Source: an uncultured Oscillospiraceae bacterium (GTDB lineage: Bacteria > Bacillota > Clostridia > Oscillospirales > Acutalibacteraceae). Taken from it: a stretch of 55,824 nucleotides of DNA. The translations under genes and the position numbers were made by a program. The DNA is taken from NCBI GenBank assembly GCA_949297075.1, contig CASFRX010000038.1:1-55824 (forward strand), read 5' to 3'. The notes under the pieces were generated by a model. It was not told where the DNA came from and did not search any database. It worked only from the letters and a program-made list of their open reading frames with translations. Shown in pieces: positions 33,197 through 42,545 of the stretch. Position 1 is the stretch's first letter. The number at the start of each line of letters is the position of its first letter.

Positions 33197-34855
33197 TTGA
33201 TTAACGGTAACACTTTGCGGGACGCAATTATTTCCGCAGCAAACAATATCGATAACAGCCGCAAGGCGGTTGATGCGCTGAATATTTTCCCTGTGCCGGA
33301 CGGAGATACAGGTACAAATATGTCTATGACCGCTAAAGCTGCGGCAAGAGAGCTTTCTATCTTGCCCAGCGGCAGTACGGCAGGAGATGTTGCACAAAAG
33401 GCGGCCTCCGCTTTGCTCAGAGGCGCACGAGGCAATTCAGGTGTAATTCTCTCCCTTATTTTCCGTGGCTTTTCAAAGGCTCTTAAGGGCAAAGAGACCA
33501 TAGGCACTCAGGATCTTGTTGCCGCTTTGGCTGAGGGTACTAAATCCGCCTACGGCGCAGTTATGAAGCCCACTGAGGGCACTATTTTAACCGTAGTGCG
33601 TGAAGCAAGCGAAGCTGCGGCAGAAGCCGCAAAGGGCAGTCCTACTGCCGCAGAGCTTTGGGCAGAGGCATGCAGAGCAGGTAAAGAGGCTCTCGACAAA
33701 ACTCCCGAAATTTTGCCTGTGCTTAAAAAAGCAGGTGTTGTAGATGCCGGCGGTCAGGGACTTATGCTCATTTTCGAGGGTATGCTCAGCGTTTTCGAGG
33801 GCAGAGGAATTATAGCCTCTTCAACCGATGACCCTGCCGTGACGGTAAAAGCTGTTGCACCTGCTCAGGTTAATGAAGAAATTAAATTCGGCTATTGCAC
33901 CGAGTTTATAGTCAACCGCACAACTCATGAAGCAACTGATGCCCTTAATCTGCGCAGTTATCTTGAATCAATAGGCGACTGTGTTGTGGTTGTTGACGAT
34001 GATGAAATAATCAAGGTTCATGTTCATTCAAACGATCCCGGTAACGCAATACAGGCAGGACTGAAATACGGCGCCCTTGTAAACATTAAAATCGACAATA
34101 TGCGCTACCAGCATAACAGCAATGTTGTAGAGTCAGCTCCTCAAAGCGAAGAGGGAAATTCACAAGAGACTATGCCTAAGGCGGCAGAAATCGAAAAGCA
34201 GTTCGGCTTTGTTGCTGTCTGCGCAGGCGAAGGCTTTGAAGAGATGTTCAGGCAGTTAGGCGTAGACGCCGTTGTCAGCGGCGGACAGACTATGAATCCC
34301 AGCACGGACGATATTTTGCGTGCAGTTCTTGCCACTCCGGCGGAGCATGTTTTCATTTTGCCGAACAACAAGAATATTATCATGGCGGCTGAGCAGGTTG
34401 CTCCCATGTGCGATAAGGGAATCAGCGTGCTTCACACAAAAACAGTGCCTCAAGGCATAGCCGCTGTGCTCAGCTTTGACGAAACAATTTCTGCGGATAA
34501 AAACCACTACGAAATGATGAAAGCCGCAGGCAGAGTAGGCACAGGCCTTATCACATTTGCCGCAAGGGACAGCGAGGTCAATGACCAGCGTGTTCGCAAG
34601 GGCGAAATTCTCGGCATGGAAGAGGGCAAAATCACCGTGCTCGAAAAAGACCCCATCCAGGCAGGCTATAAGGTCGCAAGACGGCTTTACAAAAGGCACC
34701 AGGCCTCTATGGTAACAATTTACTACGGTGCAGATTCCAGCGAAGCTCAGGCGGAGCAGTTGGCTGAGCTTATTCGTTCACGCTGTCATGACGCCGATGT
34801 TTCAATAATCAACGGCGGTCAGCCTGTTTATTATTTCACCATTGCGGTTGAGTAA
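33197..34855 (+). CDS. DAK2-domain protein YloV (fatty-acid kinase FakA-like)
   Basis: A 552-residue two-part protein. Residues 1-200 form the DAK2 nucleotide-binding domain with INGNTLRDAIISAANNI, FPVPDGDTGTNM (metal-binding Asp residues), GARGNSGVILS and DAGGQGLMLIFEGM. The remainder is the FakA-type C-terminal region (GYCTEFIV, DPAGN-like SNDPGNA, LPNNKNIIMAA). FakA with FakB phosphorylates fatty acids taken up from outside. No FakB (DegV) gene is in the window. The start is a TTG at 33197 with GAGG 9 bases upstream. It follows the Asp23-like gene, as in yloU-yloV. Confidence 0.92.
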   Translation: MINGNTLRDAIISAANNIDNSRKAVDALNIFPVPDGDTGTNMSMTAKAAARELSILPSGSTAGDVAQKAASALLRGARGNSGVILSLIFRGFSKALKGKETIGTQDLVAALAEGTKSAYGAVMKPTEGTILTVVREASEAAAEAAKGSPTAAELWAEACRAGKEALDKTPEILPVLKKAGVVDAGGQGLMLIFEGMLSVFEGRGIIASSTDDPAVTVKAVAPAQVNEEIKFGYCTEFIVNRTTHEATDALNLRSYLESIGDCVVVVDDDEIIKVHVHSNDPGNAIQAGLKYGALVNIKIDNMRYQHNSNVVESAPQSEEGNSQETMPKAAEIEKQFGFVAVCAGEGFEEMFRQLGVDAVVSGGQTMNPSTDDILRAVLATPAEHVFILPNNKNIIMAAEQVAPMCDKGISVLHTKTVPQGIAAVLSFDETISADKNHYEMMKAAGRVGTGLITFAARDSEVNDQRVRKGEILGMEEGKITVLEKDPIQAGYKVARRLYKRHQASMVTIYYGADSSEAQAEQLAELIRSRCHDADVSIINGGQPVYYFTIAVE

Positions 34856-34858
34856 AGT

Positions 34859-36901
34859 ATGTTGAATTTTGATAGCGACATAAAATATTTAAAGGGAGTT
34901 GGCGAAGCCCGTGCCAAGCTTTTCGGTAAGCTTGGCGTAGGCAGCGTTGGCTCTCTTTTGCGCCTTTATCCGAGAGCTTACGAGGATTGGAAGCATACTG
35001 TTGCCATTTTGGACGCCGTTCCGGGTGAAAATTGCTGTGTTAAAGCAACGGTCTGCGCTCCTGTCAGCAAGGCTCTTATACGCAAAGGCATGACCATATA
35101 TAAAACTCAGGTGACTGACGGTGAAGCAGTTATGAAAATTACGATTTTCAACAACCGCTTTGCCGCAGAAAAGCTTATTGAGGGTGAAGAATATCTGTTT
35201 TTCGGCAAAGTTACGGCAACAGGCTTTACCAGAGAAATGAGCTCACCTCAAATTGAAAAAGCCGCAACAGGGGAGAGGATTCGTCCTATTTACCCCCAAA
35301 CCCAAAATCTTTCTTCAAAAGTGATAGAGGGGTGTGTTAAGCGCGCATTAGAGAGCGTGCAGGAGCTTCCCGGCGATGTTTTGAGCGAAGAACTGCGCCT
35401 GAGATGCGCTTTGTGCGACTATAAAACAGCTCTTCAAAACATTCATTTTCCCTCTTGCGAAAGCGATATGCTTTTGGCTCGCCGCCGTTTGAGCTTTGAG
35501 GAGCTATATGTGCTTCAGGTGGGTTTGCTGCTCCTCAGAGGCCGCAGCCGCAAGCAGGCAGGCTGCAGAGTATTTGCCGATTATACAAAAGAGTTTTTTT
35601 CTCTCCTGCCTTTCACCCCTACAGGAGCGCAGCAGAGAGCTGTGGCAGAGGCTGTGAGCGATATGGCTCGTGATGTGCCCATGAGCAGGCTGCTTCAGGG
35701 AGATGTTGGCAGCGGCAAAACAGCAGTTGCGGCGGCTCTTGCCTATAATTGCGCCAAAAACAGCTTCCAGACGGCCATTATGGCGCCCACTGAAATACTT
35801 GCCCGTCAGCATTACAACACCTTTGAGAAGCTTTTAGAGGGCACAGGGCTGAAATCTGCGCTTCTTGTGGGCTCAACCCCTGCAAAAGAGAAAAAGGCAA
35901 TAAAGGAACAGCTTAAAACGGGAGAAATAGATATAATCATCGGCACTCATGCCCTAATCCAAACTGATGTTGAGTTTTCGAGCTTGGGCTTGGTAGTAAC
36001 CGATGAACAGCACCGCTTCGGTGTGGGTCAGCGCAGTACCCTTGGCAGTAAGGGCAACAATCCCCACATTCTTGTCATGTCCGCAACGCCTATTCCGCGA
36101 ACTCTTGCGCTGATTATTTACGGCGATTTGGATGTTTCCGTTTTGGATGAGCTTCCGGCAGGCAGACAGAAAATCGAAACCTATGCCATTGACGGCTCAA
36201 TCCGTCAGCGTGCCTACGGCTATGTTAAAAAGCATCTTGATGAGGGGCGGCAGGGCTACATAGTTTGTCCCCTGGTAGAGGAAAGCGATGCTTTGGATTT
36301 GGCGGCGGCTGAGGATTATGCCGCACGGCTTGCCAAAAAAGAATTTGCAGGATATAGCGTAGGACTTCTCCACGGCAAAATGAAGCCCAAGGAAAAGGAA
36401 AAAGTGATGTCGGAATTTGCCGCAGGCAATATTCAGCTTCTCGTTTCCACAACCGTTGTTGAGGTGGGCGTTGATGTGCCTAACAGCGTTATTATGGTTA
36501 TAGAAAATGCGGAGCGTTTCGGGCTTTCTCAGCTTCATCAGCTCAGGGGCAGAGTTGGCAGAGGGCAGTATAAATCCACCTGTATTCTAATTTCCGATGC
36601 TAAGGGAAGCACCGCACAGAAAAGGCTCAAAACCATGTGCAAAACAACGGACGGGTTTAAAATAGCAGATGAAGATTTGAAGCTTCGAGGTCCCGGCGAT
36701 TTCTTCGGCGCAAGACAGCACGGTCTGCCCGAAATGAAAATTGCCGACCTTTCAAACGATATGGAACTGCTCAAGCAGGCGCAAAAGGCGGCTCAGGCTA
36801 CAATCAAGGCTGACCCTGCCCTGCGCAGACCCGAAAACGCTCCTTTAAAAGAGGCTGTTTCGGAGCTGTTTGAAAGCATGGGGCCAAACTCAATGAACTG
36901 A
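34859..36901 (+). CDS. recG: ATP-dependent DNA helicase RecG
   Basis: A superfamily 2 helicase of 680 residues that remodels stalled replication forks and branch-migrates Holliday junctions. The N-terminal wedge/OB region begins DIKYLKGVGEARAKLFGKLG. Walker A is GDVGSGKT (from Gly281), motif II is DEQH (from Asp382), then SATPIPRTLAL, and the C-terminal domain has VEVGVDVPN and QLHQLRGRVGRG. ATG 34859 follows the FakA-like stop by 3 bp. The run ymdB to recG is tightly packed and probably one transcript. Confidence 0.95.
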   Translation: MLNFDSDIKYLKGVGEARAKLFGKLGVGSVGSLLRLYPRAYEDWKHTVAILDAVPGENCCVKATVCAPVSKALIRKGMTIYKTQVTDGEAVMKITIFNNRFAAEKLIEGEEYLFFGKVTATGFTREMSSPQIEKAATGERIRPIYPQTQNLSSKVIEGCVKRALESVQELPGDVLSEELRLRCALCDYKTALQNIHFPSCESDMLLARRRLSFEELYVLQVGLLLLRGRSRKQAGCRVFADYTKEFFSLLPFTPTGAQQRAVAEAVSDMARDVPMSRLLQGDVGSGKTAVAAALAYNCAKNSFQTAIMAPTEILARQHYNTFEKLLEGTGLKSALLVGSTPAKEKKAIKEQLKTGEIDIIIGTHALIQTDVEFSSLGLVVTDEQHRFGVGQRSTLGSKGNNPHILVMSATPIPRTLALIIYGDLDVSVLDELPAGRQKIETYAIDGSIRQRAYGYVKKHLDEGRQGYIVCPLVEESDALDLAAAEDYAARLAKKEFAGYSVGLLHGKMKPKEKEKVMSEFAAGNIQLLVSTTVVEVGVDVPNSVIMVIENAERFGLSQLHQLRGRVGRGQYKSTCILISDAKGSTAQKRLKTMCKTTDGFKIADEDLKLRGPGDFFGARQHGLPEMKIADLSNDMELLKQAQKAAQATIKADPALRRPENAPLKEAVSELFESMGPNSMN

Positions 36902-36920
36902 ATAGTCCGTTATATGACAA

Positions 36921-36956
36921 AGCAGTATGTAAAAACTTTCGCTTTTACATACTGCT
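36921..36956. terminator. Bidirectional terminator between recG and the FAD dehydrogenase
   Basis: A perfect 14-bp inverted repeat, AGCAGTATGTAAAA (36921-36934) with TTTTACATACTGCT (36943-36956), sits between the two convergent genes. Confidence 0.8.
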
Positions 36957-36971
36957 ATTTATATATGAGCT

Positions 36972-38576
36972 TTAAAAATTATTCTCGTCTGCTAAAACAG
37001 CATGGGCGCAGCGGATGCCGTCAACGCCTGCGGAGACGATACCGCCTGCGTAGCCTGCACCCTCTCCGCAGGGGAAGATGCCGCCGATGTTGCATTGGTA
37101 GTATTCGTCCCTCGTTATGCGCACGGGGGAGGAGGAACGGCTTTCAGGCGCAGTCAGCACTGCATCGGGCAGGGCGAAGCCTTTGAGCTGTTTGTCCATT
37201 TTAATCAGCGCATCGGCTATGGTGTCCGTTACCTTTTTGGGCAGACATTGCCTGATATCGCTTGGAGTTACTCCCGTGGGACAGCTAGGACACACTGAGC
37301 CAAGCTTTGTTGAAGGCTCGCCATCAAGAAAATCGCCGACAAGCTGTGCCGGCGCTCTGTAGTCACCGCCGCCGAGAATAAAGGCCTTACTTTCAATTTC
37401 TCTTTGCAGTTCAATGCCTGCAAGGGGGTGGTCGCTGCCGAAATCTGAGGGCTCAATGCCAACCAAAATTGCGGAGTTGGAATTTTCACCGTCACGGGCA
37501 TATTCGCTCATTCCGTTGACTACCATTCGTCCCTTTTCGCTGCTTGCAGCAACAACTGTACCGCCGGGACACATACAGAAAGTATATGCGCCTCTGCCGC
37601 CCTGAGGATGGCAGGAAAGCTTATAGTTAGCCGCACCGAGCTTTGGGTGACCTGCAAAATCGCCGTATTGTGAGCGATCAATAAGCTCTCTGGGATGCTC
37701 AATTCTTGTGCCGACGGAAAAGGGCTTCTGAATCATTTTAATGCCGCTGTTATAGAGCATTTCCACCGTGTCACGAGCCGAATGGCCGATTGCAAGTATA
37801 ACCGTATCCGCTTCAAGCTCCTGAGTTTTGCCCCTTTGGTCTTCGTAAACAATTCCGTGAATAAAACCGTTGGCAACAATAAGCCCTGTCAGGCGGCAGC
37901 GGAATTTGATTTCGCCGCCCATGCTGATTATTTCTTCTCGCATGGATTTTACAACACCGCCCAGCCTGTCTGTGCCGATATGGGGTGTTGCGGAGTATAA
38001 AATTTCCTGAGGTGCGCCGTGGCGGGCAAATTCAAGGAAAACCTGTCTGCAAAGGGTGTCCTTGATGCCTGTTGTCAGCTTTCCGTCGGAAAAAGTGCCT
38101 GCTCCGCCCTCGCCGAACTGAACATTGCTGTTTTCGTCAAGCTCCTTTGTTTCCCAAAAGGATTTGACTGCTCTCGTGCGGTTTTCAACGCAATCGCCTC
38201 GTTCTAAAACAATGGGTTTAAGTCCTGCCTTCGCAAGAGTTTGCGCCGCAAAAATTCCTGCCGGACCAAAGCCGATTACAACAGGACGGAGCTTGGAAAC
38301 TCGCTTGTTTTCGGGCATTTCATATTTGAAAGGTGTGTATTTTTCTGCCTTGCCCTCTTTTGCACGGGCAAGTATAGCGTCTTCATCGCCGTCCACGGTC
38401 ACATTGAGGTGGTAGACAAAATGCACCTCGCTCTTTTTGCGTGAATCTACAGCACGGCGAGCAACCTCTACGCTTTTTAGTTTGCGCGCAGGGCAGCGCA
38501 ATACCTTTGCCGCAGCGGCAATAAGCTCGTTTTCTCCTGCCTCTATGGGCAGCTTAACCTGGTTAATTCTAATCAT
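36972..38576 (-). CDS. Uncharacterised FAD-dependent dehydrogenase (COG2509)
   Basis: A 534-residue flavoprotein. The first ~90 residues are the COG2509 N-terminal domain (IRINQVKLPIEAGENELIAAAAKVL). An FAD-binding fold follows, with VIGFGPAGIFAAQTLAKAGLKPIVLERG, then FGEGGAGTFSDGKLTTGIKD, ILAIGHSARDTVEML, YTFCMCPGGTVVAASSE and, near the end, GIFPCGEGAGYAGGIVSAGVDG. The family is widespread in anaerobes; its substrate is unknown. A promoter with a 17-bp spacer lies upstream, and the gene stands alone between convergent recG and the rplL terminator. Confidence 0.9.
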   Translation of the reverse strand: MIRINQVKLPIEAGENELIAAAAKVLRCPARKLKSVEVARRAVDSRKKSEVHFVYHLNVTVDGDEDAILARAKEGKAEKYTPFKYEMPENKRVSKLRPVVIGFGPAGIFAAQTLAKAGLKPIVLERGDCVENRTRAVKSFWETKELDENSNVQFGEGGAGTFSDGKLTTGIKDTLCRQVFLEFARHGAPQEILYSATPHIGTDRLGGVVKSMREEIISMGGEIKFRCRLTGLIVANGFIHGIVYEDQRGKTQELEADTVILAIGHSARDTVEMLYNSGIKMIQKPFSVGTRIEHPRELIDRSQYGDFAGHPKLGAANYKLSCHPQGGRGAYTFCMCPGGTVVAASSEKGRMVVNGMSEYARDGENSNSAILVGIEPSDFGSDHPLAGIELQREIESKAFILGGGDYRAPAQLVGDFLDGEPSTKLGSVCPSCPTGVTPSDIRQCLPKKVTDTIADALIKMDKQLKGFALPDAVLTAPESRSSSPVRITRDEYYQCNIGGIFPCGEGAGYAGGIVSAGVDGIRCAHAVLADENNF

Positions 38577-38613
38577 ATGGGCTAATGTTCCTTAAAACTA
38601 TGAATATGAAAAC

Positions 38614-38642
38614 ATTGTAGTATATTTTATTGCTTTTTTCAA
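38614..38642 (-). promoter_or_regulatory. Promoter of the FAD dehydrogenase gene
   Basis: Minus strand TTGAAA (38642-38637) and TACAAT (38619-38614) with a 17-bp spacer. Confidence 0.6.
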
Positions 38643-38666
38643 GGGGGTTAAACTAAAGGCGGCAAC

Positions 38667-38703
38667 AAAAAAAACACCGCTTTACCCTTTTGGGCAAGCG
38701 GTG
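38667..38703 (-). terminator. Terminator of the ribosomal protein operon (after rplL)
   Basis: Minus strand CACCGCTT pairs with AAGCGGTG and is followed by eight T (plus-strand A run 38667-38674). Confidence 0.85.
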
Positions 38704-38729
38704 CATTTTCGGTTTGTTGAAAAGTGAAC

Positions 38730-39101
38730 TTATTTAAGCTCAACCTTTGCGCCAACTTCTTCAAGCTTAGCCTTCATAGCTTCAGCTTCGTCCTTAGAAA
38801 CTGCTTCCTTGATAGTCTTGGGAGCGCCGTCAACAACAGCCTTAGCGTCTGCAAGGCCAAGACCTGTGATCTCACGAACAGCCTTGATAACCTTGATCTT
38901 CTCTGCGCCAGCCTCAGCGAGAACAACATCGAACTCTGTCTTCTCTTCTGCTGCTGCAGCTGCCTCTGCGGGAGCTGCTACTGCAACTGCTGCTGCAGCG
39001 GATACGCCGAATTCTTCCTCAACAGCGTGTACAAGCTCGGAAAGCTCAAGAACTGTGAGGCCTTTAAGTGTTTCAATGATTGAAGTAATCTTCTCAGACA
39101 T
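38730..39101 (-). CDS. rplL: 50S ribosomal protein L7/L12
   Basis: The stalk protein that recruits translation GTPases. Its 123 residues begin [24 protein letters not shown]. An Ala-rich hinge ([20 protein letters not shown]) precedes the C-terminal domain [47 protein letters not shown]. The start at 39101 has GAGGTTAAAACC ahead; longer in-frame starts lack support. It is the last gene before a strong terminator and the partner of L10 upstream. Confidence 0.97.
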   Translation of the reverse strand: MSEKITSIIETLKGLTVLELSELVHAVEEEFGVSAAAAVAVAAPAEAAAAAEEKTEFDVVLAEAGAEKIKVIKAVREITGLGLADAKAVVDGAPKTIKEAVSKDEAEAMKAKLEEVGAKVELK

Positions 39102-39157
39102 GGTTTTAACCTCCATAAACAATTAGTAGTTTTGTTTTTTAGTTTAATAAAATTTGA

Positions 39158-39694
39158 TTATGCTTCTGCAGGAGCTTCCTCAGCAGGAGCTGCTGCGTCT
39201 GCGCCGCCCTTATCAACAATAGCCTGAATAACACGGGCAAATGCGGAAATAGGAGCGTTGAAAGCGTTGCAAACTGTAGCGAGAAGTATTTCTCTGCTGG
39301 GCAGCTTAGCAAGGCTTGTGATTTTTTCGAGGCTGATGATTTCGCTATCAAGATAACCGCTCTTAACCTCGAAAGTTTTGCTTGAATCTGCATATTTGCA
39401 AAGGATTCTTGCAGCTGCAACATAGTCGTCTGCGCTTGTTGCGATAGCTGTTGTGCCGTTGAGAACTTCCTCAGGAATATCAAGCTCTGCTTCCTTAGCT
39501 GCGAGCTTGAGAAGAGTGTTCTTTACAACGGAGTACTTAACGCCGGCTTCTCTGAGCTCTTTACGGAGCTTAGTATCGTCAGCAACGGAAATACCGCTGT
39601 AGTTAACGATAACGCCTGCACAAGAATTTTTAAGATCTTCGGCGAGTGCTGCGACTGCCTGCTTCTTTTGTTCAAGAACTGCTGCGCTTGGCAT
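39158..39694 (-). CDS. rplJ: 50S ribosomal protein L10
   Basis: The stalk base protein that carries L7/L12 dimers. Its 178 residues contain MPSAAVLEQKKQAVAALAEDLKNSCAGVIVNYSGISVADDTKLRKELREAGVKYSVVKNTLLK and the C-terminal helix NAPISAFARVIQAIVDKGG, with an Ala/Glu-rich tail. GGAGGTGAACTCACC precedes ATG 39694. A typical L10 leader with a terminator lies just upstream, which sets the L10:L12 level. Confidence 0.96.
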   Translation of the reverse strand: MPSAAVLEQKKQAVAALAEDLKNSCAGVIVNYSGISVADDTKLRKELREAGVKYSVVKNTLLKLAAKEAELDIPEEVLNGTTAIATSADDYVAAARILCKYADSSKTFEVKSGYLDSEIISLEKITSLAKLPSREILLATVCNAFNAPISAFARVIQAIVDKGGADAAAPAEEAPAEA

Positions 39695-39723
39695 GGTGAG
39701 TTCACCTCCGAAAAATAAATATC

Positions 39724-39870
39724 AAAAAAGCTCTGCCCACCGATTGGAGGACAGAGCATAAAAAACAAATTTGTTTGTTTCGCTTAGCTTCATCCTCGGC
39801 AGGCGGAAAACCTTTCAGCAATTAATGAATTGCACCTACTGTCTTTGGAACAGCTTGGATATGATAACAC
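39724..39870 (-). promoter_or_regulatory. L10 leader (ribosomal protein autoregulatory element) with attenuator
   Basis: On the minus strand, AGACAGTAGGTGC, then GCTGAAAGG and CCTGCCGAGG, give the paired core seen in L10 leaders, where the L10-(L12)4 complex binds. It is followed by GCTCTGTCC/GGGCAGAGC (39730-39757) plus six T, a terminator located before rplJ. Excess L10 is expected to favour termination. Confidence 0.8.
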
Positions 39871-39903
39871 ATTGACAATAGTTTGTCAAGAGTTATTTTT
39901 AAA

Positions 39904-40596
39904 TTAACCAACCTTTGTGGGGTTAACACGGATGCCGGGACCCATTGTTGATGCAACTGTGCATGAACGGATGTACTGACCCTTTGTTGCTGCGGGCTTA
40001 GCCTTAATAACAGCATCAAGAAGTGTAGCGAAGTTTTCGCCGAGCTTCTCAGCACCGAAAGATGTTTTGCCGATGGGGCAGTGCATGATGTTTGTTTTGT
40101 CAAGTCTGTACTCGATTTTACCTGCCTTAGCTTCTTCAACAGCCTTAGCAACATCGGGAGTAACAGTGCCTGCCTTGGGGCTGGGCATAAGGCCACGGGG
40201 ACCGAGAACCTTACCGAGACGGCCAACAAGACCCATCATGTTGGGAGCAGCGATACATACATCGAAATCCATGAAGCCTTCGCCCTGGATTTTAGCAACG
40301 AGATCCTCTGCACCGACAATTTCTGCGCCTGCAGCCTGTGCTGCATCTGCATCAGAGCCTTTTGCGAATACTGCAACGCGAACATTTTTACCTGTACCGT
40401 TGGGGAGAACAACAGCACCACGAACCTGCTGGTCTGCGTGGCGAGAGTCAACACCGAGGCGGATGTGTACTTCAACTGTTTCGTCGAACTTAGCTGCTGC
40501 AGTCTTTACTGCAAGCTCAAGAGCCTCATTGGGGTCGTAGAGCTTGTTTCTGTCAACGAGCTTTGCGCTCTCAATATATTTTTTACCGTGTTTCAT
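39904..40596 (-). CDS. rplA: 50S ribosomal protein L1
   Basis: The L1-stalk protein, which helps E-site tRNA leave and can repress its own mRNA. Its 230 residues contain [89 protein letters not shown] and the C-terminal [37 protein letters not shown] is upstream of ATG 40596. It follows L11 after 24 bp. Confidence 0.97.
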   Translation of the reverse strand: MKHGKKYIESAKLVDRNKLYDPNEALELAVKTAAAKFDETVEVHIRLGVDSRHADQQVRGAVVLPNGTGKNVRVAVFAKGSDADAAQAAGAEIVGAEDLVAKIQGEGFMDFDVCIAAPNMMGLVGRLGKVLGPRGLMPSPKAGTVTPDVAKAVEEAKAGKIEYRLDKTNIMHCPIGKTSFGAEKLGENFATLLDAVIKAKPAATKGQYIRSCTVASTMGPGIRVNPTKVG

Positions 40597-40620
40597 TAGT
40601 CCGTTTACCTCCTGTGAGCA

Positions 40621-41046
40621 TTAGTCAACAACAGTGACACCCATGCTGCGAGCAGTACCGGCGATCATGCTCATTGCACTCTCGATGTTTGCTGCGTTCA
40701 AATCGGGCATCTTCTGTTCTGCGATTTTTCTAACCTGCTCACCGGTTATTGTTGCAACCTTGGTCTTGTTGGGAACGCCTGAGCCGCTCTCAATACCGCA
40801 AGCCTTTTTGATAAGAACAGCTGCGGGGGGAGTCTTGGTTACAAAGCTGAATGTGTGATCAGCATAAACGGTGATTACGACAGGGATGATGAGACCCATG
40901 TCATTCTTTGTTCTCTCGTTGAACTCCTTGGTGAAAGACATGATATTAAGACCATGCTGACCAAGTGCGGGACCAACGGGCGGAGCCGGTGTAGCTTTAC
41001 CGGCGGGGATTTGCAGCTTAACAAAGCCGACAACCTTCTGAGCCAT
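40621..41046 (-). CDS. rplK: 50S ribosomal protein L11
   Basis: A protein of the GTPase-associated centre, needed for the stringent factor to sense stalled ribosomes. Its 141 residues run from [36 protein letters not shown] to [19 protein letters not shown] 41046 is chosen because GGAGGTGCAAACAA precedes it; a longer frame to 41130 runs through a structured leader. It follows nusG with about 119 bp between. Confidence 0.97.
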   Translation of the reverse strand: MAQKVVGFVKLQIPAGKATPAPPVGPALGQHGLNIMSFTKEFNERTKNDMGLIIPVVITVYADHTFSFVTKTPPAAVLIKKACGIESGSGVPNKTKVATITGEQVRKIAEQKMPDLNAANIESAMSMIAGTARSMGVTVVD

Positions 41047-41047
41047 T

Positions 41048-41160
41048 TGTTTGCACCTCCGAAATTGTGGTTGAGCGGAGCAGATTGAAAAGATTTTGCT
41101 CCTCCCACGGGACCTAAAGCCCCATAACACGGGATATACCCGAAGTTACCAAAAATAAAA
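41048..41160 (-). promoter_or_regulatory. nusG-rplK intergenic leader with paired segments
   Basis: The minus strand shows CCCGTGGGAGGAGC, resembling the GTGGGAGG block often seen before rplK in Firmicutes, with GGAGCA...TGCTCC able to pair. It may be a ribosomal protein-binding or processing element; I see no clear promoter. Confidence 0.35.
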
Positions 41161-41165
41161 ATGAA

Positions 41166-41726
41166 TTAGTCTACGGCAGGTTCTACCTGGTCAAGCTCAA
41201 GCTCAACAAGGGTTTCTCTGCCGAAGAATGCGGAAACAGTAACCTTAACCATGTTGTTCTCAAGGTCAATTTCCTGTACGGTTCCGCTGAAGCCGTCCAT
41301 GATGCCGTCCATGATGTTGACTGTATCGCCAACTTCATAGCTGACTTCAATGCTGCGCTTCTCAACGCCCAATTTGAGCACTTCTTCCTCTGTCAGGGGA
41401 ACGGGTTTGCTCTCCGGGCCGACAAAGCCTGTGCAGCCGCGTGTGTTGCGGATTACATACCAGGTGTCGTCAGTCATCTTGGGCTGTCCGTCTTCATCGT
41501 AGAATACTGCAAGCTTAACAAGAACATAGCCGGGGAAAACTTTACGCTCAACCTCGTGTGTGCTCTTGTCTTCACGAATTTCTGTTACGATTTCCGTGGG
41601 AATTTTAACATCTAAGATGTAATCCTGCATATTGCGGTTTTCAACGATTTTCTGGATACTGTCTGCTACTTTGTTTTCGTAGCCTGAGTAGGTATGGATA
41701 ACATACCATCTTGCGTCATCAGCCAT
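41166..41726 (-). CDS. nusG: Transcription termination/antitermination protein NusG
   Basis: The general elongation factor that bridges RNA polymerase clamp domains and the ribosome or Rho. Its 186 residues include an NGN domain (DDARWYVIHTYSGYENKVADSIQKIVENRNMQD ... VFPGYVLVKL ... VIRNTRGCTGFVG). The KOW domain (EVGDTVNIMDGIMDGFSGTVQEIDLENNMVKVTVSAFFGRETLVELE) follows. GGAGGATAAC precedes ATG 41726. It lies between secE and rplK, the standard order. Confidence 0.96.
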   Translation of the reverse strand: MADDARWYVIHTYSGYENKVADSIQKIVENRNMQDYILDVKIPTEIVTEIREDKSTHEVERKVFPGYVLVKLAVFYDEDGQPKMTDDTWYVIRNTRGCTGFVGPESKPVPLTEEEVLKLGVEKRSIEVSYEVGDTVNIMDGIMDGFSGTVQEIDLENNMVKVTVSAFFGRETLVELELDQVEPAVD

Positions 41727-41758
41727 TGTTATCCTCCTTAATTGCGCTCAGCTCTGAA

Positions 41759-42190
41759 TTATTCAGCTGAGGAAGTTTCTACTGAGGAAACTTCTGCTGA
41801 GGGAGCTTCAGTAGTGGGAGCGACTGTGGTTGCGGCGGTAGTTGCGGCAACCGTTGTTGTTTCAGCCTCAGAGGATACGGTGGTCTCTTCGCCGACTTTG
41901 ATATCAAGAACGGCGTTTACACCGGCGGAAAGAGCAAAATCGACAAGCCAAATACCGGCACCGATAATAATAACAACGGCAAGAACGATACCGCTGTTCT
42001 TTAATACGGTTTTGGCGTTGGGCCATATAATCTTCTTGTTTTCACCCTTAAGGTCTTTGAAGAACTTGGCTATGGCCTTGCCCATGCGAACAAAAACGTT
42101 CGGGCCGCCGCTTTTGCCGGCCTTTTTCTTTGAGGCTTTTTCGGCTTCGGCAACCTTTTTAGCTGCCTCGGAGTTTTGGTCCTTTGCCAT
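41759..42190 (-). CDS. secE: Preprotein translocase subunit SecE with long Thr/Ala/Ser-rich tail
   Basis: The essential small subunit of the Sec channel. The conserved core is present: FVRMGKAIAKFFKDLKGENKKIIWPNAKTVLKNSGIVLAVVIIIGAGIWLVDFAL, with an amphipathic helix followed by one membrane helix (about residues 65-92). The protein is 143 residues, whereas Firmicutes SecE is usually 60-80. The extra parts are a Lys/Ala-rich N-terminus and a C-terminal tail of about 40 residues made almost only of Thr, Ala, Ser, Glu, Val and Pro, which should lie outside the membrane. I place the start at 42190, 8 bases after GGGAGG. It sits between rpmG and nusG. Confidence 0.92.
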   Translation of the reverse strand: MAKDQNSEAAKKVAEAEKASKKKAGKSGGPNVFVRMGKAIAKFFKDLKGENKKIIWPNAKTVLKNSGIVLAVVIIIGAGIWLVDFALSAGVNAVLDIKVGEETTVSSEAETTTVAATTAATTVAPTTEAPSAEVSSVETSSAE

Positions 42191-42206
42191 TTTCATAACC
42201 TCCCGA

Positions 42207-42368
42207 TTATTTTGTTTCTTTGTGGAGAGTATGTTTCTTGCAGAATCTGCAGTACTTGTTCATCTCCAGCTTTTCAGGCGTGTTCTTCTTGTTTTTCATT
42301 GTGTTGTAGTTGCGCTGTTTGCACTCAGTGCAGGAGAGAGTAACCTTTACTCTTGCATCTCCGGCCAT
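42207..42368 (-). CDS. rpmG: 50S ribosomal protein L33
   Basis: A 53-residue zinc-ribbon ribosomal protein: [20 protein letters not shown], then [33 protein letters not shown]. The CxxC pairs (SCTECK and YCRFCK) show the zinc-binding form. GGAGGTGCCGAATT precedes ATG 42368. It is the first gene of the rpmG-secE-nusG-L11-L1 series, as in other Firmicutes, and a promoter stands about 75 bp upstream. Confidence 0.96.
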   Translation of the reverse strand: MAGDARVKVTLSCTECKQRNYNTMKNKKNTPEKLEMNKYCRFCKKHTLHKETK

Positions 42369-42444
42369 AATTCGGCACCTCCATTTTCAAATTGCCTCCC
42401 TCAAAAAAGGGCACAAAAAATAACCCTCTTACAGAGGTACAGAT

Positions 42445-42474
42445 ACTATACCACAAATAAGAGGATCAGGTCAA
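42445..42474 (-). promoter_or_regulatory. Promoter of rpmG-secE-nusG operon
   Basis: Minus strand TTGACC (42474-42469) and TATAGT (42450-42445), 18-bp spacer, with TG ahead of the -10 (extended -10). Confidence 0.7.
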
Positions 42475-42545
42475 GCTTTTTTTTATATTTTGGGAATTTG
42501 CACAATCTGTATGTGCTGCAAGGCAGATGTGTTGGTACACCGTGT

